Shown piece by piece: positions 50,817-58,714 of a stretch of 64,000 nucleotides of DNA. Where the stretch lies: positions 4,774,001 to 4,838,000 of the forward strand of contig NZ_RJVJ01000001.1 of assembly GCF_003751605.1 (NCBI RefSeq). The letters are read 5' to 3'. Made by a program: the position numbers and the translations under genes. The notes under the pieces were generated by a model. That model ran no database searches and had not been told where the DNA came from. It saw only the letters and a program-made list of their open reading frames with translations. Every line of letters begins with the position of its first letter. Positions within the stretch are counted from its first letter, which is position 1. The DNA comes from Kitasatospora cineracea (lineage in GTDB: Bacteria > Actinomycetota > Actinomycetes > Streptomycetales > Streptomycetaceae).

Positions 50817-51997
50817 CGGTCGGCTCCCTCCGGAACCGGGCTGCCCGTCGTCGCCGGGCCCGGATCGAACTCGGGCAGCGGGGCGCGCAGTGATCCGGAT
50901 TCGAAGCCGTGGCCGTAGCCGGAGGCGGGGTCGGGGTCGTGACCGGGGGCGGGGTCGGGGTCGGGGCGCCAGGCGGCCATCAGGTGGTCGGCGAACCGGT
51001 CCTCGGCGTGGAGGTAGGCCAGGGCGCCGAAGGCGATCTCGGGTCCCGGGCAGTCGGCCAGGGTGAGCAGCGGGTCGATCACGGTGTGCCGCACCAGCTG
51101 CTCGTGGACGGCGTCGGCCAGGACGTGCTCCCGGTAGAAGAGCGTTCCGCGCGGCGTGGCGCCGAGCCGTTCGAACGCCTCGGCGAGCCGGGCCGCGCCC
51201 GGCGGGGAGGTGATCTCCACGGCCGCGAACTGCCCGACCAGTGCGGCCCGCAGGGCCCGGTGCAGGCCGAACAGCGACATCGTGTTGACGACGGCCAGCG
51301 CGGGCGCGGGCACCGCGTCCAGGTACGCGCCGTAGGACGGGTCGAGGCCGAAGTCGGCCATCATCGCGGCGAACAGCTCGGCGTGGGCCCGCTCCGGCCG
51401 GCCCGCGCCGTACTCGTCGTACTGCACGGCGACCAGTGCCGCCTTCGCCGGGTTCGGCAGCCGGGGCACCGCCCACATCTGCGGGTCGGCCTCCTTCAGG
51501 TGGTACAGCGAGCGGTGCGCCAGGTACTCGCGGGCCTGCTGCCGGGTGCCCGCCGTCAGCAGGTGGTGCGAGGGCCCGTCGCCGTCCGGCGGTTCGACCA
51601 GCAGACCGGCCAGCACCTCCGCCAGCGGGGGCGGCTCGCCCACCTCCCGGCGCAGCGCGTCCAGGAACGCCCGCTCCAGCCGCCCGCGCAGCGCGAGCAG
51701 CGGCGGCGACCACTCCCAGGCCGGGTCGACGCCCGCGAAGCCGCGGTAGTGCAGCTCGTAGCAGACGTACAGGGTGAGTTGGACGTCCTCGCCCCACGGG
51801 TCCGCCGGGACCTCGGCCAGCACCGGCGCCAGGTGGGTGGGCGCGGGGTGGCGCAGCGAGGCGAGGACGGCGGCCGAGAGCGGGCCCCGGGCGGCGGGCA
51901 GCCCGGGGGCGTCGGTGGGCAGCCCGGGGGCGTCGGTGGCCGGACAGGTACCGGTGGTCGGACGGGCGTCGGTGGTCGGACGGGCGTCGGTCGGCAT
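50813..51997 (-). CDS. Iron-containing redox enzyme, haem-oxygenase-like diiron oxidase/oxygenase family
   Basis: 394 residues. Helical protein with candidate metal ligands in the order expected for the family: VCYELHYRGF (about 78), SLYHLKEADPQMWAVPRLPN (about 155-174), VAVQYDEYGAGRPERAHAEL followed by F (about 182-202), LFYREHVLADAVHEQL (about 277-292) and YLHAEDRFADHL (about 322). Relatives (UndA, SznF, BesC) use a diiron site and O2 to cleave C-C bonds or oxidise nitrogen. The first 36 residues are repeats (DARPTTDARPTTG, DAPGLPTDAPGLP) not found in relatives, so the true start may be downstream. GAGGTG precedes ATG 51997. Confidence 0.85.
   Translation of the reverse strand: MPTDARPTTDARPTTGTCPATDAPGLPTDAPGLPAARGPLSAAVLASLRHPAPTHLAPVLAEVPADPWGEDVQLTLYVCYELHYRGFAGVDPAWEWSPPLLALRGRLERAFLDALRREVGEPPPLAEVLAGLLVEPPDGDGPSHHLLTAGTRQQAREYLAHRSLYHLKEADPQMWAVPRLPNPAKAALVAVQYDEYGAGRPERAHAELFAAMMADFGLDPSYGAYLDAVPAPALAVVNTMSLFGLHRALRAALVGQFAAVEITSPPGAARLAEAFERLGATPRGTLFYREHVLADAVHEQLVRHTVIDPLLTLADCPGPEIAFGALAYLHAEDRFADHLMAAWRPDPDPAPGHDPDPASGYGHGFESGSLRAPLPEFDPGPATTGSPVPEGADR
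51895..51990 (-). repeat. Two tandem coding repeats at the N terminus of the diiron protein
   Basis: Two 21-base units containing GCAGCCCGGGGGCGTCGG and two 18-base units containing GGTGGTCGGACGGGCGTC, all in frame. They encode the extra N-terminal segment. Confidence 0.8.
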
Positions 51998-52006
51998 GGT
52001 GTCACC

Positions 52007-52864
52007 TCACTCCGGGCGCAGTTCCAGGACGCAGCACTTGGGGCCGCCGCCGGCCTTCCGCAGCTCCGGGAGGCCGACCGGGACCGGGACGTACCCCGCC
52101 GCCCGCAGCTGCTCGGCCAGGCCCCGGGCGCCGTCCGGCAGCACCACGTGGCGGCCGTCGCTGATGGCGTTCAGGCCGAACGCGGCGGCGTCCGGCGCGC
52201 GGGCCAGGATCGCGTCCGGGTAGAGGCGGCGCAGCAGCCGGCGGGTCTCGGGGGCGAACGCGTCCGGGTAGTACATCACCCGGGAGTCGTCCAGGACGGC
52301 CAGCGCGGTGTCCAGGTGGTAGTAGCGCGGATCGGTCAGCCGCAGTGAGACCACCGGCCGCCCGAACACCCGCTCGGCCTCCCGGTGGGCGGCGGCGGTG
52401 GTGCGGAAACCGGTGGCGGCGAGGATCCGCGGCCCGGCCGGCAGCAGGTCGCCCTCGCCCTCGTTCACCTCGGCGGCGGTCCGGACCTGCCGGAACCGGG
52501 CGGCGGTGAACCAGCGCCGGTGCGCCGCCGACTCGCCCGCCCGCTCCCGGTGCCGGAACCGCGCCACCAGCACCCGGCCGCCCACCACCGTCGCCCCGTT
52601 CGCGGTGAACACCATGTCGGGCAGGCCCGGCTCCGGCGCCAGCAGGTCGACCCGGTGGCCGAGCGAGCGCAGCGCCGACGCCAGCCCCTCCCACTGCCGC
52701 AGCGCCGCCGCCCGGTCCACCGGGCGGTCCGGGTCCATCCACGGGTTGATCGCGTACTCCACCGCGAAGTGCTCGGGCGGACACAGCAGGTAGCGCCGCC
52801 GCCGGACGGCCGGGCCGGCGGGCACGGGCGGGGCGACGACGGCGGGCGCGGGGGAGACGTTCAT
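52007..52864 (-). CDS. DDAH-like amidinohydrolase (dimethylargininase/arginine deiminase superfamily)
   Basis: 285 residues of the guanidino-modifying superfamily, which hydrolyses arginine-type guanidines through a covalent Cys intermediate. Seen: AVEYAINPWMDPDRPVD, the substrate loop LPDMVFTANGATVVGGRVLV, EVNEGEGDLLPAG (catalytic acid region), RYYHLDTALAVLDDSRVMYY (catalytic His) and the nucleophile GGGPKCCVLELRPE at the C terminus. Actinomycete members work on dimethylarginine or a related guanidine. It is the first gene of the operon, nine bases before the diiron gene. A repeat tract precedes it. The ribosome site is weak. Confidence 0.88.
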   Translation of the reverse strand: MNVSPAPAVVAPPVPAGPAVRRRRYLLCPPEHFAVEYAINPWMDPDRPVDRAAALRQWEGLASALRSLGHRVDLLAPEPGLPDMVFTANGATVVGGRVLVARFRHRERAGESAAHRRWFTAARFRQVRTAAEVNEGEGDLLPAGPRILAATGFRTTAAAHREAERVFGRPVVSLRLTDPRYYHLDTALAVLDDSRVMYYPDAFAPETRRLLRRLYPDAILARAPDAAAFGLNAISDGRHVVLPDGARGLAEQLRAAGYVPVPVGLPELRKAGGGPKCCVLELRPE

Positions 52865-52911
52865 GCGGCGCGTCTGTCCGTCGCGGTCCGGGGCGAAACG
52901 GCTCCTGGACG

Positions 52912-53000
52912 GGGCTGGGCCGGACTGGGCCGGACTGGACTGGACTGGGCGGGGCGGGACTGGACTGGGCGGGACGGGGCGGGGCGGGACTGGGCGAGAG
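52912..53000. repeat. Minisatellite upstream of the DDAH-like gene
   Basis: A tract built from GGACTGGGC/GGACT/GGGCGGGGC units in a head-to-tail array. It lies 48-136 bases upstream of ATG 52864, over the expected promoter of the five-gene operon and of the divergent transporter gene. Confidence 0.75.
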
Positions 53001-53085
53001 GAGAGGGGACGGCGGGAGCGGGCGGGCGGGCAGCGGGTAGCGTGCGGCGGTTCGGGCAGACGGTAGGGCCGGAGGTGATGCCCCG

Positions 53086-54363
53086 ATGCCCGGATCTGGA
53101 CTCGAACCTGGCACCGGACCCGGCCCCGGCCCCCGGCCCGGCCGGGGCTCCGGACGGTACGTCGCGCCCGGGAGGGGGCGGGTGCGGGCGCCGTTGGGCA
53201 GCCGTTCCGCCGCGGCGCGGGTGCCGCGCGGGCGTCCCGGGCCGGTGACTGGGCGGCGGGGCGGGTGGGAGCGGTCGGCGGGGCGGGCCGGGCGGCTGCT
53301 GCTGGTGGCCGCGGCCGGGTACGCGGGCTACCTGGTGGTGAGCCGGCTGATCCTGCCGGTGGTGGCGGTGTTCGTCGCGCTGGTGCTCACGGCCGTGCTG
53401 CGGCCGCCCGTCGACCTGCTGGCCCGTCGGATGCCGCGCGCGCTGGCGGTGCTGCTGACGGTGCTGGGCGCGCTGGTACTGATCGCCGGGCTGGGGGTGC
53501 TGGTCGTGGTGGTGGTCCGGGCGCAGGCGGGGCAGCTCGGCGGGCAGGTGCGCGGCGGGGTCGACCGGCTGGAGCACTGGCTGGAGGGGCCGCCGCTGCA
53601 CGCCCGGTCCGGGACGCTGACGGATCTCCGGCAGCGGCTGGGCGAACTGCTCAACACCCACCGGCAGGCCGTCCTGTCCACCGCCCTGACCAGCGCCGGG
53701 TGGGTGGTGGAGGCGGCGGCCGGGGCGGCGCTCGCGGTCTTCTGCGCCGTCTTCCTGACCCACTCGGGGGAGCGGATGTGGGGCTGGGCGACCGGTCTGC
53801 TGCCCGCCCGGAGCACGGTGCTCTGGCGCCGGGCCGGGCACGCCGCGTGGCGGGCCTTCGCCGGGTACACCCGGGGGCTGTTCCTGGTCGCGGGCACCAA
53901 CGCGGTCCTGGTCGGGGTGGCGCTGGCGGTCCTCGGCGTGCCGCTGGCGGTGCCGCTGGCGGGCCTGGAGTTCCTGGCGGCGCTGATCCCGCTGGTCGGT
54001 TCGCCGATCGCGCTGGCCGTCGCCTCGCTGGTCGCCCTCGCCACCCGCGGGCCGGTCACCGCCCTGCTGGTACTGGCCCTGATCGTGCTGATCGGGCAGC
54101 TGGAGGGGCACGTCCTGCACCCGCTGGTGATGGGCTGGGCGGTCCGGCTGCACCCCGTCGCGGTCGCCCTGGCGGTGGCCGTCGGCGGCACCCTCGGCGG
54201 GATCGTCGGCGCGGCCGTCGCGGTGCCGGTGCTGTCGGTGGGCTGGGCGGTGTTCCGCGAGCTGCACGGGCCGCGCGCGGGAGAGGGCGGAGGCGGGGGA
54301 GGGGGCGGGCGTGGGGGAGGAGAGGGACGCGGGGGAGGGAAGGGACGGAGAGCGGGCCGATGA
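53086..54363 (+). CDS. AI-2E family transporter
   Basis: 425 residues. Two N-terminal helices (LILPVVAVFVALVLTAVLRP), a cytoplasmic/periplasmic region and a C-terminal helix bundle with LVGVALAVLGVPLAVPLAGL, EFLAALIPLVGSPIALAVAS, IGQLEGHVLHPLVMGWAVRL and HPVAVALAVAVGGTLGGIVG fit the AI-2E exporter superfamily (PerM-like). Several members export ions or signals rather than AI-2. The first 55 residues are Arg/Gly/Pro-rich and cytoplasmic; the C-terminal tail is Gly-rich. GGAGGTGA eight bases before ATG 53086. Confidence 0.9.
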   Translation: MPGSGLEPGTGPGPGPRPGRGSGRYVAPGRGRVRAPLGSRSAAARVPRGRPGPVTGRRGGWERSAGRAGRLLLVAAAGYAGYLVVSRLILPVVAVFVALVLTAVLRPPVDLLARRMPRALAVLLTVLGALVLIAGLGVLVVVVVRAQAGQLGGQVRGGVDRLEHWLEGPPLHARSGTLTDLRQRLGELLNTHRQAVLSTALTSAGWVVEAAAGAALAVFCAVFLTHSGERMWGWATGLLPARSTVLWRRAGHAAWRAFAGYTRGLFLVAGTNAVLVGVALAVLGVPLAVPLAGLEFLAALIPLVGSPIALAVASLVALATRGPVTALLVLALIVLIGQLEGHVLHPLVMGWAVRLHPVAVALAVAVGGTLGGIVGAAVAVPVLSVGWAVFRELHGPRAGEGGGGGGGGRGGGEGRGGGKGRRAGR

Positions 54364-54382
54364 TCGGACCGTCATGAAGTGA

Positions 54383-54580
54383 TCATCGGAAGCACCGCGT
54401 CACGTGCAACACCCGGAGCAGCACCGCGAGCAGCGCCCGGCAGGGCGGGCCGAGCACCGCCCGGAACTGGTGGTGGCGCATGGTGCGCAGGCGCAGGTCC
54501 AGCTCGACGTCCACCCGCAGTTCGGCCTCCAGGGCCGTCAGCAGTTGGCGTTCCCGGGGGGAGAGCGTCGCGCCGTCCAC
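54383..54580 (-). CDS. Small protein with C-terminal amphipathic/membrane segment
   Basis: About 65 residues. ATLSPRERQLLTALEAELRV is similar to the start of DUF3040 proteins (LSxxExxxLxxLExxL), followed by DLRLRTMRHH and a hydrophobic stretch LGPPCRALLAVLLRVLHV. GTG 54580, 54589 and 54592 are alternative starts. Function unknown. Short CCAGTCGAT and GTCGCCG repeats occupy the region just upstream (54590-54660). Confidence 0.4.
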   Translation of the reverse strand: MDGATLSPRERQLLTALEAELRVDVELDLRLRTMRHHQFRAVLGPPCRALLAVLLRVLHVTRCFR

Positions 54581-54651
54581 CGTCCTCACCACCAGTCGAT
54601 ACCAGTCGATCGGTCGTCGGTCGCCGGTCGCCGGTCGCCGGCCGTCAGTCG

Positions 54652-54852
54652 TCAGTCGTCCACGACCGTGGCCGGGCCCGCGACCGTGGCCGCGTGCGCG
54701 GCCGGGTCCAGCAGCGTGCACAGGGCACACAGGGCCGTCCAGGACGCCGCGCGGACGCGGTAGCCCAGGCGGTGGCCAAAGCAGATGCAGATCAAGCGGG
54801 CGGCGCGGGTGGAGCGGGCGAGGCGTCCGCTCGTCGTACGCGTCCCGTTCAC
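54652..54852 (-). CDS. Small hydrophobic protein coupled to the HAD gene
   Basis: 66 residues, unrecognised. STRAARLICICFGHRLGYRV and RAASWTALCALCTLLDPAAH carry four Cys and a hydrophobic core. The GTG start overlaps the HAD stop as GTGA (54849-54852), so translation is coupled. It ends VAGPATVVDD. Confidence 0.4.
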   Translation of the reverse strand: MNGTRTTSGRLARSTRAARLICICFGHRLGYRVRAASWTALCALCTLLDPAAHAATVAGPATVVDD

Positions 54853-55535
54853 CGTCCGCCGGTCCGCGGCCGGGCCAGCAGACTGTCGTCCAGGCCGTCC
54901 AGCAGCCTGCCCACCGAGGGGTGCACCTCCAGGGCGCCCGCGTCGCGCAGTTCCGCGGCGGCGAAGCCGCCGGTCTCCACCCCGATGCACGGCGTCCCGG
55001 CGCGGTTCGCGGCCTGGACGTCCCACACGCTGTCGCCGACGAACACCGACCGGTCCGCCGCGGCGGACACCTGCGCCAGGCTGCTGCGCACCAGGTCGGG
55101 GGCCGGCTTGGCGGCGTCCACCGCGTCCGCGTCGGCCGTCGCGTGCACCGCGTCGTCGGCGTCCAGCACCCGGCGCAGCACGTCGAGTTCGCGGCCCGAG
55201 GCGGAGGTCGACAGCACCACCCGCCACCCCCGCCCGGCGCACTCCCGCAGCAGGTCGCCCGCCCCCGGGAAGGCCCGCAGGCCGGGCCAGTGCTGGGCGT
55301 ACAGCGCGAGGTGCGCGGCGCTGACCGAGTCGTCCTCGGAACGGTCCCGGTCGTCCCCGAGCAGGTGGTCGAGCAACTGGTCGCTGCCCATGCCGATGGC
55401 CCGGTGCACCCGGGCGGCGTCCACCTCGTGGCCGTACTGCGCCAGTGCCTGCCACCAGGCGAGGGTGTGCAGGTAGGTGGTGTCCACCAAGGTGCCGTCC
55501 ACGTCGAACAGTGCGGCCGCGACGTCCGCTGCCAT
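54849..55535 (-). CDS. HAD-IA hydrolase (phosphoglycolate phosphatase-like)
   Basis: 228 residues with a complete HAD set: motif I LFDVDGTLVDTTYLHTLAWW, motif II WRVVLSTSASGREL, motif III Lys in DAAKPAPDLVRSSL and motif IV VFVGDSVWDVQAA. The helical cap lies between I and II (about 20-90). Substrates are usually small phosphate esters. ATG 55535 with GAGG upstream. Followed by a translationally coupled small ORF. Confidence 0.92.
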   Translation of the reverse strand: MAADVAAALFDVDGTLVDTTYLHTLAWWQALAQYGHEVDAARVHRAIGMGSDQLLDHLLGDDRDRSEDDSVSAAHLALYAQHWPGLRAFPGAGDLLRECAGRGWRVVLSTSASGRELDVLRRVLDADDAVHATADADAVDAAKPAPDLVRSSLAQVSAAADRSVFVGDSVWDVQAANRAGTPCIGVETGGFAAAELRDAGALEVHPSVGRLLDGLDDSLLARPRTGGR

Positions 55536-55626
55536 GCCCCGTCGCCTCCTCCCGACCCGTCCCCCCGCCGGAACTCTTCCGGTGCGTGGCCCCGTCTACC
55601 CCGGCCGCCGCACCCCACACCCCCCG

Positions 55627-55652
55627 GTTTCCGGCCCGCCCCGACCGGACAG
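55627..55652 (+). promoter_or_regulatory. Stress-sigma-like promoter of the DUF6328 gene
   Basis: GTTT, 16-base spacer, GGACAG followed by ACG. With its flanks it matches the element at 56300 at about 26 of 30 positions. Confidence 0.4.
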
Positions 55653-55682
55653 ACGCCCTGCGGAGGGAAGGGGGCCACCACC

Positions 55683-56249
55683 GTGCCCGAGGACCGCCGG
55701 GGTCGCCACGAGACGCCGAACGAGCGCGCGGACCGGCGCTGGACCGAACTGCTCCAGGAGGTCCGGGTCGCCCAGACCGGCGCGCAGATCCTGTTCGGCT
55801 TCCTGCTGAGCGTGGTCTTCACGCCGCGCTTCACCACCCTCGACACCTTCGAACGCGGCCTGTACGTGGTCACCGTCGTCCTCGGCGCCCTCGCCACCGG
55901 CGCACTGATCGCCCCCGTCGCCTACCACCGGCTGCTCGCCGGCCGCCGCCTCAAGCCCCAACTCGTCGACGCCACCGCCCGGGTGGTCACCCTCGGCGTG
56001 ATCCTGCTCGCCCTCACCGTCGGCTCCGCGCTGCTCATGCTGCTGCACCTGGCCACCGGCGGCAGCCCGTTCGCCTGGCTGATCGTCGCCGTCGTGATGG
56101 CCTGGTTCGCCCTGTGGTGGCTGCTGCTGCCCTGGCTGCTGCTGCACCGCCACGGCGACGGCGACGGCGACGGCGACGACCACGACCACGGCGACGGCGA
56201 CGGCGACGACCACGGCGACGGCGACGGCGACGGCGATGGCGAACGCTGA
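55683..56249 (+). CDS. DUF6328 membrane protein
   Basis: 188 residues. The N-terminal WTELLQEVRVAQTGAQILFG, then FLLSVVFTPRF, is the DUF6328 signature; four membrane helices follow (about 35-55, 65-88, 104-128, 132-155). The C terminus past residue 158 is a Gly/Asp/His repeat (HGDGDGDGDDHDHGDGDGDD) that could bind divalent metals but is probably a repeat expansion. Function unknown. GTG 55683 lies after GGAAGGGGG. Confidence 0.8.
   Translation: MPEDRRGRHETPNERADRRWTELLQEVRVAQTGAQILFGFLLSVVFTPRFTTLDTFERGLYVVTVVLGALATGALIAPVAYHRLLAGRRLKPQLVDATARVVTLGVILLALTVGSALLMLLHLATGGSPFAWLIVAVVMAWFALWWLLLPWLLLHRHGDGDGDGDDHDHGDGDGDDHGDGDGDGDGER
56151..56240 (+). repeat. GGCGAC hexanucleotide repeat in DUF6328 C terminus
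   Basis: About 15 GGCGAC or variant (CACGAC, GACGAC) units encode the GD-rich tail. The repeat sits in frame and ends just before the stop codon at 56247-56249. Confidence 0.9.
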
Positions 56250-56299
56250 ACGCCGAACGACGGAGTCGCTCCGGCCGGGCCCCGCTGCGGCCCGGTGCG

Positions 56300-56325
56300 G
56301 TTTCCGTTCCGCCCGGACCGGTCAG
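56300..56325 (+). promoter_or_regulatory. Stress-sigma-like promoter of the SDR gene
   Basis: GTTT, 16-base spacer, GGTCAG followed by ACG, ending 10 bases before ATG 56335, so the message is nearly leaderless. Near-identical to the site at 55627. Confidence 0.4.
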
Positions 56326-56334
56326 ACGTCTGCC

Positions 56335-57345
56335 ATGGCACCCACCGAACCCCGCACCGTCGTCGTCACCGGCGCCTCCGCCGGCGTGGGCCGCGCCGTG
56401 GCCCGCGCCTTCGCCGCCCGCGGCGACCGCGTCGCCCTGCTGGCCCGCGGCCGGGCCGGACTGGACGCCGCGCTGGAGGAGGCCCGCGACATGGGGGCCC
56501 GCGCGATGGCCGTCACCGTCGACCTCGCCGACCCGGACGCCGTCGAACGCGCCGCCGAGAGCGTCGAACGCGAACTCGGCCCGATCGACGTCTGGGTCAA
56601 CGCCGCCCTCGCCTCGGTCTTCGCCCCCTTCACCGAGATCACGCCCGCCGACTTCCGCCGCGTCACCGAGGTCTCCTACCTCGGCTACGTGTACGCCACC
56701 CGCGCCGCGCTGCGCCGGATGCTGCCGCGCGACCGCGGCTGCGTGGTCCAGGTCGGCTCCGCGATCGCCTACCGCGGCATCCCGCTGCAGAGCGCGTACA
56801 GCGGCGCCAAGCACGCCCTGCAGGGCTGGAACGAGGCCGTGCGCTGCGAACTGCTGCACCAGGGCACGGCGGTGCGCACCACGATGGTGCAGCTGCCCGC
56901 CGTCAACACCACGCAGTTCGACTGGGTGCGCTCCGGGCTGCCCCGCCAGGGCCGTCCCGTCGCGCCGGTCTACCAGCCCGAGCCGATCGCCCGCGCCATC
57001 GTGCACGCCGCCGACCACCCCGGCCGCCGCGAGTACCGGGTCGGCGGCTCCACCGTCGCCACCCTGCTGGCCAACGCGCTCGTCCCCGGCCTGCTCGACC
57101 GCTACCTCGCCCGCACCGGCTACGACGCCCAGCAGACCGACGCCCCGCGCCCGCCCGACCAGCCCGACAACCTGTGGGCCCCGCTCGACGAGCACCGCGA
57201 CCACGGCTCCCACGGCCGCTTCGACGACGAGGCGCACGCCCGCTGCCTGCAAGCCTGGGCCGACCGCCACCGCGCCCCGCTGGCCGCCGCCACCGCCGCG
57301 CTGCTGCTGGCGGCCGGGGCGCTCGGCCGACGGCGCTGCCGCTGA
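56335..57345 (+). CDS. Short-chain dehydrogenase/reductase with C-terminal membrane tail
   Basis: 336 residues. Classical SDR: NAD(P) motif VVVTGASAGVGRAVARAFAA (about 8-27), NAALASVFAPF (the NAG motif reads NAA), catalytic Ser in VVQVGSAIAYRGIPLQ, and Tyr-x3-Lys in SAYSGAKHALQ. A long C-terminal extension (about 240-336), with PEPIARAIVHAADHPGRREY and a final hydrophobic helix AAATAALLLAAGALG, is shared by a Streptomyces SDR subfamily. Substrate unknown. It starts 86 bases after the DUF6328 gene. Confidence 0.88.
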   Translation: MAPTEPRTVVVTGASAGVGRAVARAFAARGDRVALLARGRAGLDAALEEARDMGARAMAVTVDLADPDAVERAAESVERELGPIDVWVNAALASVFAPFTEITPADFRRVTEVSYLGYVYATRAALRRMLPRDRGCVVQVGSAIAYRGIPLQSAYSGAKHALQGWNEAVRCELLHQGTAVRTTMVQLPAVNTTQFDWVRSGLPRQGRPVAPVYQPEPIARAIVHAADHPGRREYRVGGSTVATLLANALVPGLLDRYLARTGYDAQQTDAPRPPDQPDNLWAPLDEHRDHGSHGRFDDEAHARCLQAWADRHRAPLAAATAALLLAAGALGRRRCR

Positions 57346-57367
57346 CCCGCCGCCGGCCGCAGCGGGG

Positions 57368-58197
57368 TCAGACCAGCCGGGTGCCGAACGGGTCGCCGCC
57401 GGTCGGGGCTGCGGCCGGGGCCGGAGCCGGGGGAGGGGCGGGCGCCTCCGGCGCGGTCGGGAAGCGGACGCTGCGCACGACCCGGACCAGCAGCGGGGCG
57501 TACACCTCGGGCCAGCTGCCGACGTCCGGGGTGCTGAGTTCGAGCAGCAGGACGCCCCGGAGCGCGGGCGGCATCGGCAGGTACGCCTTGGCGGAGAGCA
57601 GCGGCACGCCCTCCTCGGCGGTGAGCTGCCAGCCCGGCTGCTGTTCGAGGGTGATCACCACCGGGCCGGCCGGGGCGTCGAAGCGGCGGAGCGTCGGTGA
57701 CGGCCCGGCGTCCGGCGGGGTGAGGACCTCGACCAGCCCGGCGGCGGCGGTGGCCTGCGGGGTGTCGTCCTCGGTACCGAGCGCGGTGACGGTGAGCGTC
57801 GCCGTGGACAGCCGGTCGCCGACCGTGCCGAGGCAGGTGCCGGACCAGATCGCGCCCGCCTCGTCGAGCGCGGCCGACCCGGCCGCGTACAGCTCGGTGA
57901 GCGCCTGCCGCCGGGCGGGCGGCAGCCCCTCGGCGGCCGGGCCGAGCCGGGCCGAGCCGGGCCGAGCCGGGCCAGGACCAGCTCATAGGCGTCGTCCACG
58001 CCGCCGGCGGGCTCGAACGGCACGAAGTCGGGCGGGACGTCGAACTCCACCGTCGCCTCCCGGTCCGCGTGTGCGGTGCCCGTGCTGTCGGCGGTGTTCG
58101 CCGCGCACGCGCCGCCCATGCTGCCGGTCGTCTCGGCGAGCTCCTTCGACACCCGGCCGAGCTCGTCGGCCTCCACCCGGAACGTCCCCTGGGCCAC
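57368..58197 (-). CDS. WXG/ESX-like protein disrupted by a 10-bp tandem repeat
   Basis: About 270 residues if the repeat array had one or four copies. GTG 58197 follows AGGGGGA. The N-terminal frame (VAQGTFRVEADELGRVSKEL, AETTGSMGG) resembles WXG100-type helical starts. After GGVDDAYELVLARLGP the three-copy repeat at 57941-57970 pushes translation into an Arg/Pro-rich wrong frame. The proper continuation in another frame is AAEGLPPARRQALTELYAAG, then VITLEQQPGWQLTAEEGVPL and PALRGVLLLELSTPDVGSW, ending at 57368. The C-terminal domain is unknown to me. A type VII secretion link is only inferred. Confidence 0.6.
57941..57970. repeat. Three perfect 10-base tandem repeats in a coding region
   Basis: GCCGAGCCGG (plus strand) is present three times head to tail, followed by a partial copy (GCC). 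Because the unit is not a multiple of three, each copy change moves the reading frame of the gene at 57368-58197. Confidence 0.9.
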
Positions 58198-58714
58198 AGC
58201 TCCCCCTCGTCTCCCCGCCCCACCGCGTCCGGCCCCGTCGCCCGGCGCAATTCCGCGCAGCCTACCCGGAATTGCGGGGGCCGGTGGATTCTGGGCGTTT
58301 CCTGGAAATCGGACCGGAAATCCCTCAAGGTCGCTCTGACCGGTGGAGATCTCCAACTCGGTTGTAGTGGAAGGGTGTTGGTGGGTGATGGGAAATGCGG
58401 AGGCGGGCCGGCGGCCCGGGCTCGGCGGTGGGGCGGTGCGGGCTGTTGCGGGAAATCCGCCGTCGAACGGCCAGCCGGACACCGACTTGCCCTTGCATGG
58501 CTTGCACTTGACCGGCACTTGACCTGAGGGAGGGGATGGCGGGGTCAGGACGCGTCCGAGATCTGCAGAAGAGCTGGGGACCGGGCCGTGGCCGGAGAGA
58601 CCACCACGACCCGGCGCGGAGTACGGGCGCCGAGCGCAGGGATGAAACGCCCGGTCGCGACGCGATGTCCGATTGCTGCCAGCGTTCCTCCCCCCGGCTC
58701 GTCAGCATGGCCTG
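58198..58714. other. Intergenic region between the WXG-like and NTF2-like genes
   Basis: 517 bases with no convincing gene on either strand. It is somewhat less GC-rich than its surroundings (for example GAAATCGGACCGGAAATC near 58305 and GTTGTAGTGGAAGG near 58360). It contains direct repeats of CACTTGACC near 58500 (GCACTTGACCGGCACTTGACC). It must carry the divergent promoters; I cannot assign them. Confidence 0.4.
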
